A DNA stretch of 64,000 bases from Dugong dugon (GCA_030035585.1 CM057476.1:1389001-1453000), one strand, 5' to 3'. Counted from the first letter of the stretch, positions 44,300-56,714 are shown. The notes: generated by a model not told the origin, from the sequence alone. Numbers and translations are program-made.

Positions 44300-44929
44300 T
44301 ATCTGCACTACAGAAAGCTAGATATTTCTAGGAAACCAGATGACACAGCCAGGGATGTCTGATGCAGACATTCTGGATGTACCAAACATATGCCCACAGT
44401 CCTCACTGTCAATGAGATGTCAGAATGTTGAGGGTATGCTGGTGGAAGAAGCTGCACGGGCAACTTCAGGGTGAGGGACCAGATGGTGTGTGGATGGGGT
44501 GGGGAGGAGGAGGGTGGGGGAGTTTGGGGAGAGCCCTCTTCTCTCCTACTCTCAGTCCTCCAATGGGGCTGCCTCCGTCCTGGTTCCAAGGCTAGGCACG
44601 TGCCTCCGATCTCACTGATCAGACCACAGCAGCATTCCCCTGGCCCCGGAGACTGCTCATAGGCAGTGAGACACATGAGAATTCTCCTGGGACTGTTGGG
44701 GAACAGGCACGTGCTCTTCTGGGCTTGGACCTGGTAAGGTATGAGTGTGGTGCCATCTTGCCACCACAAAGCATTCTCACAAAGTATCTGAATGGTCCTG
44801 ATGATGTTCCTGAGCCTCTGGCCCCAGACATGTCAGAAGCCAAATACACTCCTGACCTTTTCAACTGAGGTGTGGCTGGCATACAATAAACCACACGTAC
44901 ACGATCACTGACTTTAAGCAATTTGATAG
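44300..44929. other. Single-copy stretch, nothing recognised
   Basis: A minus frame at 44308-44769 (153 codons) starts next to the L1 host tail and has no recognisable domain. GC-rich purine tracts (ggggaggaggaggg) explain the lack of stops. Confidence 0.35.
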
Positions 44930-45850
44930 TATGACTTGGTGTGGTTTTCTTCTTGCCTCTTGTGTTTGGGGTTCACTGAGAGTCTTAGATCTGAATCTGA
45001 GGGTCTGTAGTTTTCATCAAATTTGGAAGCTTTTCAGTCATTATTTCTTCAAATATTTTTTCTGATGATCCTCTCTCCCTCAGAGACTCCAATTGCACAT
45101 GTATTATTAGGACAATTGAAGTTTTCCCACAGATCACTGATGCTCTGGCTCATTTTTACTGACTCTTTTTTCTCTGTTTCATTTTGGATACTTTATATTG
45201 CTGTATCTTCAAGTTCATTAATCTTTTCTTCTGCCATGTCTCATCTGCCATTAATCCAATACAAGGTATTTTTCATAGAAGACATTGTAGTTTTCATCTG
45301 TAGAAATTCCATTTGGGTCTTCCATATCTCTGCAAACCATGTTTAGTCTTTCCTGTAGCTTCTTGAACATATGGAATATAAGTACAATAACTGTCTTAAT
45401 GTCCTTTTCTACTAATCCTATCATATGAGTCATTCTCTGGGTTGGTTTCAGTTAGTTGGTATTTCTCCTCCTTGTGGGTCACATTTTCCTGCTTCTTTGC
45501 ATGCCTTGCAACTTTTGATTGGATACCAAACACTGTAAATTTTACACTGTTAAGTGCTGGATACTGTTGCATTCCTATAAATATTCTGGGGCTTTGTTCT
45601 GAGAGTCATTAAGTTACTTGGAAACAGTTTAATCCTTTCAGGTTTTGCTTTTAAGCTTCTAGGCAAGATTAGAACAGTTTTTAGGCGTAAGTCCAGTAGT
45701 GCACCATTTCTGAGGCAAACATCTTCTGAGTACTATACCTGGTGCCCATAAATTATGAAGTTTAACACTCTGGCTTCTGTAATGTACTCTAAGAGCTGGT
45801 CCCTCTAATCTTTGTTGGCAATTCTTACACGGCCTCATATGTACTCAGAT
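44930..45850 (-). mobile_element. Old L1/HAL1-type 5' region, reverse
   Basis: 'cagtcattatttcttcaaat', 'gagactccaattgcacatgt', 'cagatcactgatgctctggc', 'tcttttcttctgccatgtct', 'ttgattggataccaaacact' are the antisense signature of the ORF1-proximal part of old mammalian L1/HAL1 elements. No open ORF1. Confidence 0.65.
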
Positions 45851-46224
45851 GAAAACACGAGGTGGACCCTCTCATATCTATAATGTTCTTTCTCTGTGCA
45901 GCTCCCTCCACGCCAGTACTCAACCCCGAAAACTCTAGTTGCCTCCCCCTGCCCCCAACCCTTGACTCCCAAGTCCATCTGCAGAGGGATTGCTGGGCTC
46001 CACATGGGCCTGGAAACTCTCCCTAGGTAGTAAGTGGGACAATCCAAGGGCTCTCACCTCACTCGGTTTCCATCTCTCAGAGACCACTGTTCTTCATTGC
46101 TTGAAGCTGAATGTCTTGAATATTGTTGTTTAACTATTTTGTCCAATTTTGGTTTTTTTTTTTTATTGTTCCAGGAGGCAGGGTAAATTCAGTCCCTGTT
46201 ACTTCCTCTTGGCTAGAAACAAAA
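45851..46224. other. Nothing recognised
   Basis: Contains a t-run at 46151-46165; otherwise no feature. Confidence 0.3.
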
Positions 46225-46277
46225 GTGCGGAGATATATGTATACATGTATATGTGTGTGTGTGTGTATATGTATGTG

Positions 46278-46308
<31 letters not shown>
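46225..46308 (+). repeat. TG/TA microsatellite
   Basis: Alternating tgtgtg and tatata tracts directly before an RTE fragment. Confidence 0.95.
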
Positions 46309-46765
46309 GCGCCTGACCCAAGCCATGGTATTTTCAATTGCCTCATATGCATGCAAAAGCTGGACAATAAATAAAGAGGACCGAAGAAGAATTGATCCCT
46401 TTGAATTATGCTGTTGGCGAAGAATATTGAATATACCATGGACTGCCAGAAGAATGAACAAATCTGTCTTGAAAGAAGTACAGCTAGAATGCATTTTAGA
46501 ATCAAGGATAGCAAGACTTCATCTCATGTACTTTGGACATGTTATCAGGAGGCACAAGTCCCTGGAGAAGGATGTCATGCTTGGTAAAGTACAGGGTGAG
46601 CAAAAAGAGGAAGATCCTCAATGAAATGGATTGACACAGTGGCTGCAACAATGGGCTCAAGCATAAAAACGATCATGAGGATGGCACAGGACTGGGCAAT
46701 GTTTTATCTTGTTGTACATAGGGTCGCTGTGAGTCGGAACTGACTCGATGGCACCAGACAATAAC
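46309..46765 (+). mobile_element. RTE LINE 3' end, with C-terminal coding remnant
   Basis: The plus frame at 46253-46624 carries MVFSIASYACKSWTINKED and RRIDPFELCCWRRILNIPW, the conserved C-terminal domain of RTE proteins, followed by the 3' UTR ending gactcgatggcaccagacaa. 5'-truncated. The frame start lies in the microsatellite and is not a real start. Confidence 0.92.
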
Positions 46766-46778
46766 ATATATATATATA

Positions 46779-46977
46779 AGCCCTAGTGGTGCTGTGGTTA
46801 AGTGCTTGGCTGCTAACCAAAGGTTGGCAGTCGAACCCACCAGCAGCTCCACAGGAGAAAACCCTGGCAATCTGTTCCTGTAAAGATTACAGCCTAGGAA
46901 ATCCTGTGGGGCAGTTCTACTCTGTCATATAGGGTCGCTATGAGTTGGAATTGACTCAGTGGCACACAACAACAAAT
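46779..46977 (+). mobile_element. AfroSINE, long form
   Basis: The head is agccctagtggtgctgtggt, the internal 'caatctgttcctgtaaagat' block is present, and the tail is cagtggcacacaacaacaaa. It sits 14 bp after the RTE end, across a short ta repeat. Confidence 0.93.
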
Positions 46978-47539
46978 ACATATATTCTTTTTATTTAAGG
47001 CACTTTTATTTAGATATTCTGTCATGTGCAGTGGGAAAAAAAACACCTTGACAAACACAGTCATACACCCTGAACGTTCTCATTTTGCTTTGTTAAAGTG
47101 TCTGAAATTCTGTTAACTGAAGATTCACACAGGTTACCAAGAGCCTTTTAAAAACACCAATACGTCCAGTAGAATTGGAGAGCTATCAACTCTTTCACAT
47201 ACTAATACAAATTATTTCTGACTGCTTTCCACCTAACAGCTAGCTGACATTCACCAGACTAAAAATGGACATTTTAGTTGGGAGAAAGGAGAGGCTGGAA
47301 ATTTGAGGCAATGGTAGAATAAGCTTTGATAGAATAACACACCTGTGAGGGAAAACAGCAGGGCTTTGTTCTGTGAGAGACTATTAGCGAGGAATATTTA
47401 GATAAGGAGTGAGGAAGGTGCCAAATTATTAGGAAGAGCCATATGAAGTTGTCATTTTTTAGGTCAAAATACTAAATATCAGTAATTTCAAACAGTTCAA
47501 CAAAATACTTTTTTCAGCATCTTGCAATGAGCTGGCTGG
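46978..47539. other. Nothing recognised
   Basis: AT-rich, no frame of interest. Confidence 0.3.
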
Positions 47540-47681
47540 CCCACTGCATAGCAACAGCCACAACAGTGGACTCAAACATACCAAAGATGGTGAAGAGGGT
47601 GCAGGACCGGGCAACGTTCCATTCTGCTGTAGACAGGGTTGCCATGAGTCGGAACCAACTGGATGGCAACTAACAACAACA
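47540..47681 (+). mobile_element. RTE 3' end, short
   Basis: 'gtggactcaaacataccaaa', 'gggtgcaggaccgggcaacg', 'gccatgagtcggaaccaact', ending ggcaactaacaacaaca: the last ~140 bp of the RTE. Confidence 0.85.
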
Positions 47682-48985
47682 TCTAGAAAATAAAATAAAA
47701 TGGGATCCATAATTTACACCTTACAGCAGGATAAATTCCAAACAACAAAGATGTCAATATGAACGATGAAATCATCACATTTGATGGGCAAATTACTTTA
47801 TAAACTTGGGAGGGGAAAGACCTTTCTAATTCTGACATAAAAGCCAGAAACCACAAAAGGAAAAAAAATTGATAAATCAGCTACATTTTTAAAAGCAAAT
47901 AACAAATGTGGAAAAAATATTTGTAACTCATCACAGAAGATGATCTCCATAACCACAGAGATCCTAGAAAATGGATGAGAAAAAAGACAGCGAGCTACAA
48001 GGAACACAGGTATAGGATACGAACAATTCACAAAAAAACGAAATACAACTGGCTCTGACACAGTGAAAAGATATCCAGTCTTGCTCATAGGAAAAGAAAT
48101 GCACATTAAAATCACAGAGAACCATCTTCACCATTACCATATTATTCACTTAAAGAATGGCAGAATTCCAAAGTTTAATAATCCACGCTGCTACTGAGGC
48201 AATGGGAGAACAAGCCCATGGCCAATGGGAATGTGTACTGGTGCAACAGCTACCGAAAGCAATTAAGTAATATCTATCAAAGTCAATCTTTGACCCAGCA
48301 ATTCCACTTCTAGGAATTTATCCTGCAGATATATTTGCACACATGCAAAATAACAAATGGACAAGGTTATATTTGCAGCAATGTCAGAGATAGCAAAATA
48401 TTGTAAACAATCCAAATATCCTCAGTGGGGGAGTAGTTGAATAAATTTTGATGTGTCCATACAGCTGCAATACTATGCAGCTATGGAGAGAGAGAAAGAG
48501 AAATCGTGATATACAGTACGAAATTATCTCCAAGATACATTGTTATGTGAAAAAATCGAAGTGCATTTATGTAAATAAGTGAGCTTTTGTGTTTTGAAAT
48601 AAATGGTGGGAAAATAAGAGTCTATATTCTTGTTTGTTTATGCACAAACAAATTCTGGCAGGATACATAAGAAACTAATAAAAGCCACTACCTATTGGAG
48701 CCCTGGTGGTGCAGTGGTTAGTTCAACTGCTAACCAAAAGGTTGGCAGTTCGAATCCAGAAGCTGCTCTTTAGAAACCCTCTGCGGCAGTTCTGCTCTGT
48801 CCTATAGGGTCACTGAGTGGGAATTGACTCGATGGCAAGGGGGTTGGGTTTGTTTTTTTTTTTTATTAGGGGTGAGACGGGAACGCTTAGAGAGAGAGTT
48901 TTCACCAAGATGCTAGTTAGCACTTTCTGGCTTTTGAACCATATGAGTGTATTCTGCATTCACTGCTCAAATAATTAAAAAAAAA
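47682..48985 (+). mobile_element. Old L1, ORF2 end and 3' UTR, split by an AfroSINE
   Basis: 'aaaaattgataaatcagcta', 'cccatggccaatgggaatgt', 'gacccagcaattccacttct', 'aggaatttatcctgcagata', 'gatgtgtccatacagctgca' follow the old L1 ORF2 C-terminus. Past the SINE it ends in poly-A at 48976-48987. Confidence 0.82.
48696..48865 (+). mobile_element. AfroSINE, short form
   Basis: The head is ttggagccctggtggtgcag. The body goes from 'aagctgctc' directly to 'tttagaaaccctctgcggca', so the ~45 bp block is missing. The tail is gactcgatggcaagggggtt plus a t-run. Confidence 0.93.
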
Positions 48986-49523
48986 AAATCTCATTACATG
49001 TACATGCACACACAGTGTGTGATAATGGCGGAAGCTAAGGAAGGCGAACCCTGAGCCAGGTTGTTACCACGGGTTTCCTGGGTGGGAGGAGGATGGAAGA
49101 GAAGGGAAATGACTGTCCTTTTTAATGCATGTGATAAAAGAGCAGGTGTGGTGATACGGACCACAGCATACCAGAGTTGCTTGTCTCAGAGCAATGGGGT
49201 TTTGGATGCCTTTCGTATTTGTATATATTCATTAAATTTTTATCATTAATATCTACTTTTTATAATCAGAAAAGTTATTTTCATTGTTAAGCAAATATTC
49301 AATGAATCAAAACTACCATTTATTACAAAAAATTTTTTTAAAAAGATTTTACTTTGTGGAAGAAAAACATTTAGCCCTTCTTTAGGAAGAAAATATAAAA
49401 ATCAAAAACATGGATATCTCCTTTAAGAAAAGGAATTTCTTTTTTTTTTTAATTGAAAACACCTTAATGTAGTCTTAGCTAGAAATAATGAATTCCAAAT
49501 CCAATTTTATTTTTGTCGTATCC
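48986..49523. other. Nothing recognised
   Basis: AT-rich with a short frame at 49061-49249; no supported feature. Confidence 0.3.
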
Positions 49524-49535
49524 TGTACTTTTTTA

Positions 49536-49722
49536 AGGAGCCCTGGTGGTGTAGTGGTTAAAGCACTCAGCTGCTAACCAAAAGGTCAGCTGTTCGAACC
49601 CACCAGCCACTCCTTGGCAGAAAGATGTGGCAGTCTGCTTCCATAAAGATTACAGCCTTGGAAACCCTATGGGGTCGCTATGAGTTGGAATCGACTCGAC
49701 GGCAGTGGGTTTGGTTTGGTTT
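49536..49722 (+). mobile_element. AfroSINE, long form, well preserved
   Basis: The head is aaggagccctggtggtgtag, the full internal block 'gatgtggcagtctgcttcca' is present, and the tail is actcgacggcagtgggtttg. Perfect 12-bp target duplication tgtactttttta at 49524-49535 and 49723-49734. A good local reference for the long form. Confidence 0.96.
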
Positions 49723-50061
49723 TGTACTTTTTTACTCTCTAAAAATTTGCTGGCACTCAATGAGAGAAAATACAGCCCTCCTGTTTTAGAGAGCTACAGT
49801 CTCTAAAGTCTGAAGTTTCGAAGCTTGTAAAAGCATTATTTAGATAATTACATGGCCGTGAAACAATGCCTACTGTGAAAATTAATGGTTTATGAATATA
49901 TTTGTTAAGTGTTGACACAAGATAATAGTTTCATTATAGTATTCTCTAGCCTTTTGTGTATGTTTGAAATCTGTCATAATGAAAAGTTTTTAAAATTACA
50001 ATATAAGATAGGTCATTTGATGTAAATGCTTCAAGAGTAAAAGTGACTGAGCCTTCCCTTA

Positions 50062-50270
50062 CCCAAAAAAACCCATTGCCATCGAGTCGACTGTGATTCA
50101 TAGTGACCCTGTAGGACAGAGGACAACTGCCCCATAGGTTTTCCATTCCTGTAATCTTTACAGAAGCAGACTGCCACAGCTTTCTCCCGAGGAGCAGCTG
50201 GTGGGTTTGAACTGCTGACCTTTCTGTTAACAGCCAACCACTTTAACCACTGTGCCACCAGGGCTCCTTT
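50062..50270 (-). mobile_element. AfroSINE, long form
   Basis: Reverse copy from 'aacccattgccatcgagtcg' to 'actgtgccaccagggctcct'. Duplication gccttccctta / gctttccctta at 50051-50061 and 50271-50281 (one mismatch). Confidence 0.95.
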
Positions 50271-50281
50271 GCTTTCCCTTA

Positions 50282-50933
50282 ATATGTATCAAAGCTTGGT
50301 GTCATCTGGGAATCAAGAGAACAACTCATTGTTCTCTTACTACGATAGAAGGTTTTTTTTTTTTTTTTTAAATAAAGTGATCTCTGACCATTATTCCTGA
50401 AACCTAAAATGCTCACGGTTGTTTTGTTATCTTCTACAAGAATGAAATTTAAAAAGTGATGATTAGTAAGTATGGGTCAGTTCTATTCACTATGGTAACA
50501 TGAAATATTCAGGGAGATTTACTACAGTGTGAGGGAATGATTAATTTTAGCATTTACCCTTAGTTAAGCTGGTGGCTCCTATCCTTACAATAACAATAGC
50601 GATCTTGGTAATTAGTGAACATGGAAGAAAGAAGTCAGTACTTGTGCATGAAAGAACTTGGGCTTAAAAATTTCAGGTGGTTTGGAATCCCTGTCTTTCT
50701 GAATCAGAAGTAATTTCTTTTTTCTACATCCTTCTATACAAAATTATTTACATTAAATGACTATAGATCAGTATGCAATATAACGTGGCAGTGAGTGATG
50801 GCAGAGGGGAGAATGCCCAGTGGGTATTATCATTTAAATCAAGCCAACTGCCTGATTCAGGTCCTGGCTCTTCAGTGCCTGCTGGGCAAGTTGCTCAAGA
50901 TCTATCTTCCAAACATCTTTTTTTTTAAATCTC
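50282..50933. other. Nothing recognised
   Basis: AT-rich single-copy sequence with a t-run at 50355-50369. Confidence 0.3.
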
Positions 50934-51657
50934 TGTTGTTTTGTTGTTAGGCGTCATTCAGTCAGTTCTGACTCATAGCGATCCTATGTACAACAGAACG
51001 AAACACTGCCCGGTCCTGCGCCACCCTCACAATTGTTGTTATACCTGAGCCCACTGTTGCAGTCACTGTGTCAATCCATCTCGTAGAGGGGCTTCTTCTT
51101 TTTGGATGACCCTCTCCTTTACCAAGCATGATGTCCTCCTCCAGGGACTGGTTCCTCCTGACAACATGTCCAAAGTACGTGAGACGAAGTCTCACCATTC
51201 TCCCTTCTGAGGAGCATTCCGGCTGTACTTCTTCTAAGACAGATATGCTCATTCTTCCGGCAGTTCATGGCATATTCAATATTTTTTGTCAACACCATAA
51301 TTCAAAGCCATCAATTCTTCTTTGCTCCTCTTTATTCACTGTCCAGCTTTTGCATGCTTATGAGGCAACTGAAGATACTATGGCTTGGGTCAGGCACACC
51401 TTAGTCTTCAGAGTGGCATCTTTGCTTTTTAACACTTGAAAGAAGTCTTTTGCTGCAGATTTGCCTAATGATTTCTTGACTGCTGCTTCCATGGGTGTTG
51501 CTTGCGTATCCCAGTAAAATAAAATCCTCGACAACTTCAGTCTTTTCTCCGTTTATCATGATGTTGCTTATTGGTCTAGCTGTGAGGATTTTTGTTTTCA
51601 TTACATTGAAGTATAATCCATACTGAAGGTTGTAGTATTTGATCTTCATCAGTAAGT
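50934..51657 (-). mobile_element. RTE LINE, 5'-truncated
   Basis: The plus strand begins ctgttgttttgttgttaggc and ends 'tttgatcttcatcagtaagtg'. A minus frame at 50962-51252 keeps SLEEDIMLGKGEGHPKR, matching the RTE C-terminal end. It covers the same region as the copy at 31881 but is slightly shorter. Confidence 0.92.
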
Positions 51658-51712
51658 GCTTTTTATCGCTACAGTGATGAAAATAATAATATGGGTCTAT
51701 TAAGATTGTTAA

Positions 51713-51918
51713 GGATCCCTGGTGGTGCAGTAGTTAAGCGCAAGACTGCTAACCAAAAGGTCGGCAGGTCAAACACACCAGCTGCTCTACAGGAGGGAGA
51801 AAGATGTGGCAGTCTGCTTCTGTAAAGATTACAGCCTTGGAAAACCTATGGGGCAGCTCTACTCTGTCCTATAGGGTTGCTATGGGTCGGAATTGACTAG
51901 ATGGCAATGGGTTCCTAG
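51713..51918 (+). mobile_element. AfroSINE, long form
   Basis: The head is ggatccctggtggtgcagta and the tail gactagatggcaatgggttc. Duplication gattgttaagga at 51704-51715 and 51919-51930; the duplicated 'aagga' overlaps the start of the SINE head on the left and of the next SINE on the right. Confidence 0.95.
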
Positions 51919-51927
51919 GATTGTTAA

Positions 51928-52127
51928 GGAGACCCTGGGTGGCACAAATGGTTAAGCACCTGACTCCTAGCCGAAAGGTTGGCAGTTCAAACCCACCTGG
52001 ACACACCTCAGAAGACAAGCCTGGCCATCTGCTTCTGAAAGGTCACAGCCTGGAAAACCCTATGGAGTAGTTCTACTCTGCACACATGGGTCATCCAAGT
52101 CAGAACTGACTCGATGACAGCTAACAA
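51928..52127 (+). mobile_element. AfroSINE variant, second of a back-to-back pair
   Basis: The head is ggagaccctgggtggcacaa, the middle 'cacacctcagaagacaagcc', the end 'gactcgatgacagctaacaa'. It starts inside the target duplication of the preceding SINE, same strand. Confidence 0.93.
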
Positions 52128-52968
52128 TAGGGCTGTTGAAAGGACTGAATGAGGTGTCAACAAAACACCTAACATCACGTCTGTTACATATGTGCCGAGC
52201 TGTTCTATCACACCTACATAAGAACTAGCTGTTACAGCATACATACACAGTATTATCAGTATCACCACTAATGTATATCAGAAAGGTAGCCTTCCATAAA
52301 GAAACTGAGTTGTGTTTTAACTTACATCAATGTTTTGCGATGTATATTCTCAACAACAACAAAATGAAAATTAAAAAAATATAAATATAAATTGCAGAAT
52401 CTGTTTTTCAATTAAATTCAAATGCATTGTACACTCTGGTCCTTTCTAAAGTTTTTCTTTTTTTTAATTTACTTGAGTTTGGTGAAAGAAAACACTAACA
52501 GTATTAGATAGCCATTTTAGCCTAAGAATCAAAGAAAGAGGGCTCTTTGAAATAAAGTTCATATTTAAGATTTTAAAATATATGCATATATAAACACTGT
52601 TGATGGGTCTAAAAATATCATTCTTTCAGCGTAGGCATGACAGTACTGGGTCTAGTGGTGTGACAAGAGATCGGCAGGTGTGAGGAGACTGTGCGGAGTG
52701 GGGGCACCACCATATCCCAGCTCAGGGACATGGGCTGGTTCACACGATTATTATAAGAATCAAATGAAATACAGGAGTTCTCATTCCCAAATATTCCTCA
52801 TTGACGTTGCAATTGGAGGCAAAATCGTCAAAACACAAAATTATTCACTAATGACCGTTTACGAAATGACTCCCAAACATCTCTCCCTGCTTAATGCTAG
52901 CTAGCATCTATCATTGCCCACGTCAGCGCTTCAAACATCTTGGGTCTGGGTGATTCTAGCCCTCTCTT
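52128..52968. other. Nothing recognised
   Basis: AT-rich, short chance frames only. Confidence 0.3.
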
Positions 52969-52975
52969 ATTAGTA

Positions 52976-53143
52976 TGGAAACCCTGGTGGTGTAGTGGTT
53001 AAGTGCTACTGCTGCTAACCAAAACGTTGGCAGTTCAAATCCACCAGGTGCTCCTTGGAAACACTATAGGGCAGTTCTACTCCATCCTATAGGGTTGCTA
53101 TGAGTTGGAATTGACTTGATGGCAATGGGTTTGGTTTTTTTGG
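52976..53143 (+). mobile_element. AfroSINE, short form
   Basis: The head is tggaaaccctggtggtgtag; 'ccaggtgctcc' goes directly to 'ttggaaacactatagg', so the ~45 bp block is missing. The flanks attagtat (52969) and attagcat (53150) look like a duplication with one mismatch. Confidence 0.93.
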
Positions 53144-53149
53144 TTCCGA

Positions 53150-54554
53150 TTAGCATAAACATCAGTTAAAAGGGAAGCTGCAAATCCTGCAAAAGATTCA
53201 AGATTTAACTTAAAAAAAATCATGTTGGAGAACTGCTCAAATCTCATGCAACGTTATCAAGAAATAAGAATCTGGCAGAATTAGACCAGACCAGCTAATA
53301 ATTGAAGAAGAGAAATCAACAAGGATAATCAATGTTCCAAAAGAGAATAATTTGAACACTAAAAGATTAAGGAAGGCCCTCCAGGAAACTGATAAATTCC
53401 TCAAGCATGTTTACAAAAAAATATTTTTGTGATCACTCTGTGAAAGTCAAATGTGAATTGAAGAATATACTATAATTCTACTATAAAAATTATGTTCCTC
53501 CCAAATTAACACAATTCATTGTTGTTTTGTTCCCAGAACTAGCATATAATTTCAATTATAATAAGGTCAATGGTATGAAATATATAATTTGTCATAATTT
53601 TTGTTTTCTTTTTCAAAACAAAGGCCTAATCATGTTTTCACTCTACTCTGAGATTTTCATCCTTGTTTTAAGTAGATTCACTTCAAGTGGCATTTTGTAA
53701 TACCAATTATCCTCAGATAACAAGGTGCTCCTAGACCACAGATTCAAGTGTTTTATTCAACTAGAGTGTTATAAGGACTTAATACTATTAAATATTTGAT
53801 GACTTATTCAAAGAGTCACTAACCAACAAACTGTGCATCTTTCTCAACATCTCAGAGATAATGCTGCTGCCAGTAAGTACCGTTCTAAGCTTGCCCTCTT
53901 CAGACCCCTACAGTAATTCCCAGTGGTTTGAATAAAAATCCAAATGCCTGCCCGCAGCCTTCCGGGTCAGGCCCAGACCCGGCAGCCTCTTGCCTTAAGC
54001 TTTGCAAATACCATTCATTCCGGTGGCCCTAGCTGCTCATTAAAATGGAGGGTAAAGTCCTTCTACTGTTCCAAATCCTACTGACTCTCTGTACAGTGAG
54101 AATAACTACAAGAAAAAAAACTGAAGAAAGATTTATAAATTTAAGAATAGATTGGTTTCTATGGGTTATGAAAATTTTATAAGCAGCTGAGCTCCTTCTA
54201 TTCAGGCACACTTGCTCATGCAAACACACGGAGGCACCATTAGTGCAAATCTTCTGTCTCATTCTGAAAAATTTAAAACTATGACGTATGACTTACAACA
54301 AGAATTCATAAACTCAACTGCCTACAAATTAATGTCTGGACCAGCTGCCAACAAACATGTATGCATTTTGCCCAAAGCGGGATATGGGGCGACCTAGAGA
54401 ACTTATTCCATCCACATGGGCATTTGGGCCCTGTGCTGCCAGACCTCCTCATTTCTCAAGAGAAAAAGGAAATCCACATAAAAATGTGGAATGTTCAAAG
54501 TTGCATAATAAAAAATTATCATGTGGGCCAAAAGAGAAGACACTGCTGCTTGGA
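53150..54554. other. Mostly single-copy; small L2-like piece near 53.95 kb
   Basis: 53890-54030 ('gtttgaataaaaatccaaat', 'ttccgggtcaggcccagacc') resembles the L2 3' coding end. The rest is AT-rich with no supported feature. Confidence 0.4.
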
Positions 54555-55200
54555 ATGAAAATTGGTATGACCCTTATGGTGAGGAATTTAGCAATATCTA
54601 GCAAATTCGGATATGCCTTTACCCTTTGACCCACAATCACACCTCTAGTTCTTAATTGCAAAGATGCTCTTGCAAAACCATATTAAACTACATGTGCACA
54701 AGATTTTCCTTACAAAAGACTGGAAACAATTCACATGTCCCTCCGTGTAGATATGTTAGCTACATCGTGCAATATTACATAATATGTCCCTATGCCGGTT
54801 GTAAAAATGAATGCAAAAGATCTCCTTATATTGCTATGGGTGGGTCCCAGGTTATAATATTGCAAAAAGACTCAGAACAGTTTATATAGTATGATGCCTT
54901 TTGTGTAAGGAAGGGGGGATATCAATATACATTGCACACACTCAAATCTATCCGTACACATACGTGTGATTACTTTTTCAAAATATATATTTACGTTTTT
55001 ATTTTTTAAAATAGTGGAAGGATAAACCAAAAAGTAATAAAACTGGTTACCTCTGACAGAGGAAGAAAGTCGTGAGTGAGAAGGGACTGAAAGAAAGCCA
55101 GACCCCTCTGAATGCAACTTACGTTCTAGTTTTGGCTTTGGAACCAGAAATTTTTGTGTTACCAAAAAGAAGAAAAAAAGAAGGTAAATAAAAGAGGAAA
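54555..55200 (+). mobile_element. Old L1, ORF2 end and 3' UTR
   Basis: 'ggatatgcctttaccctttg', 'gactggaaacaattcacatg', 'acagtttatatagtatgatg', 'actggttacctctgacagag' follow old L1 order. Many stops. Confidence 0.7.
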
Positions 55201-55340
55201 CGATCCTTTAAGAAAATGGAAATAATGAACATAACAATATATTAAGTTGAAGCTATAAACACAGAGAAAAACTATTTCAAGCTATTGTAAAACACTGTAT
55301 TTTGACTGCACATCCCTAGTGGGAAACAAAATACCACCAC

Positions 55341-55425
55341 ATTCGAACACTCACACACACACTCACACACACAGACACACTCACACTCAGTCACACACTC
55401 ACAGACACACACACAGACACACTCA

Positions 55426-55474
<49 letters not shown>

Positions 55475-55477
55475 ACA
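55341..55477 (+). repeat. CA-rich microsatellite
   Basis: (CA)n mixed with CACT and CAGA units, then a pure (CA) run of about 36 bp. Confidence 0.96.
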
Positions 55478-56182
55478 GAAATCTTAAACTACACTCAGTG
55501 TGACTGTCGTAAGTGGTGATACTAGTATTGTTATTCTGAAACGATGACAACAATAGGACAAAATAATTAATTATATTAACATTGTTAGGAACTAAAATTT
55601 CAGCATGAGAAAAAAAGATATAAAATCAGAGAAGTTTAGTAAAAAACATGAAATCTTAAATTTTAATTGGAAATAACAGTAGGAACTGAGGATTTATTTT
55701 GTTCCTATAATATTCCCCATCTCTGACAACCAAAAAGACTAGAAGCAACGACAACCCAGTAGGAGGAAGCATCCCTAGCACCCATATTCTGGTCTTTAAG
55801 CACCAGTTCTCATTAAAAGGAACCAGAGGTCCCTGGAGAAATGGCTGATGCTAGGTCTGGGGCAGGAAATGTACAAGACGACCATGGGACATTTTGTCAC
55901 GCCTAAAAGCAAAAAAAAAAAAAGATTAAAAGACAAATGGATCATATCAAAATGATACAGGAACCAATTTGATGGGGTTTCCACTGACCAAAGATAGCAC
56001 AATTTGGCCGTCAAGAAAGAAAATAACAGCTGCAATATATTGAAGCATGTCAAATATATAAACAAGAGTGCATAATGATACTATAAAAGAAAAAAAAACA
56101 CCTCATTCGTCACTTCTGGAGGTTGCTAGGGCATCAAATCATTATTCAGAAAATTAATAAAGGGAAAGAACCAAATATTTAT
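55478..56182. other. Nothing certain; possible old L1 at 55.9-56.1 kb
   Basis: 'aaaagacaaatggatcatat', 'tgatacaggaaccaatttga' may be old L1 sequence but I cannot place it. Confidence 0.3.
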
Positions 56183-56194
56183 TCTGCCTGTCCT

Positions 56195-56395
56195 GTTGCT
56201 GCCATTGGGTGATACTGATTCCATTATGACTCACAGCGACCCTAGATGACATAGTACAACTGCCCCATCAGGTTTTCTAGGCTGTAATCTTTACAGGAGC
56301 AGATCACCAGGTCTTTCTCCCACGGAGCCACTGGGTGAGTCTGAACTGCCAAGTTAACAGCCGAGTGCTTAACTGCTGCATCACCAGGGTTCCTA
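56195..56395 (-). mobile_element. AfroSINE, long form
   Basis: Reverse copy from 'gccattgggtgatactgatt' to 'actgctgcatcaccagggtt'. Perfect 12-bp duplication tctgcctgtcct at 56183-56194 and 56396-56407. Confidence 0.95.
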
Positions 56396-56407
56396 TCTGC
56401 CTGTCCT

Positions 56408-56714
56408 AGATGGACTGAATTTTAGGGTAACCAAATTGTTGATGAAGAAAACTTATTCCTCATAGAATATTCACAGGTAACAAATGTAGGAGGGATAACA
56501 GAATTAGGAAATTAACCATATTGTAATAGCTAATCAAATAATGGATCTAATAATTACCAATGGCTGCTAAGGCTATCAAATGGAAGGCTGATGTGAAATT
56601 TTGTCCAATTACTTCATTGTTACAGAAAATTTCATACATATACAAGAGGAGACTTCCTTAAATAACCATTGCCATACCAAAAGAATTAATAATAATTCCT
56701 TAGTACCACCAAAT
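56408..56714. other. Nothing certain
   Basis: AT-rich, possibly old repeat; no name offered. Confidence 0.25.

Noticed and set aside
46253..46374. Frame start within the TG/TA microsatellite as a gene start
   Set aside because: The Met and first ~20 codons are microsatellite; the rest is RTE C-terminal remnant.
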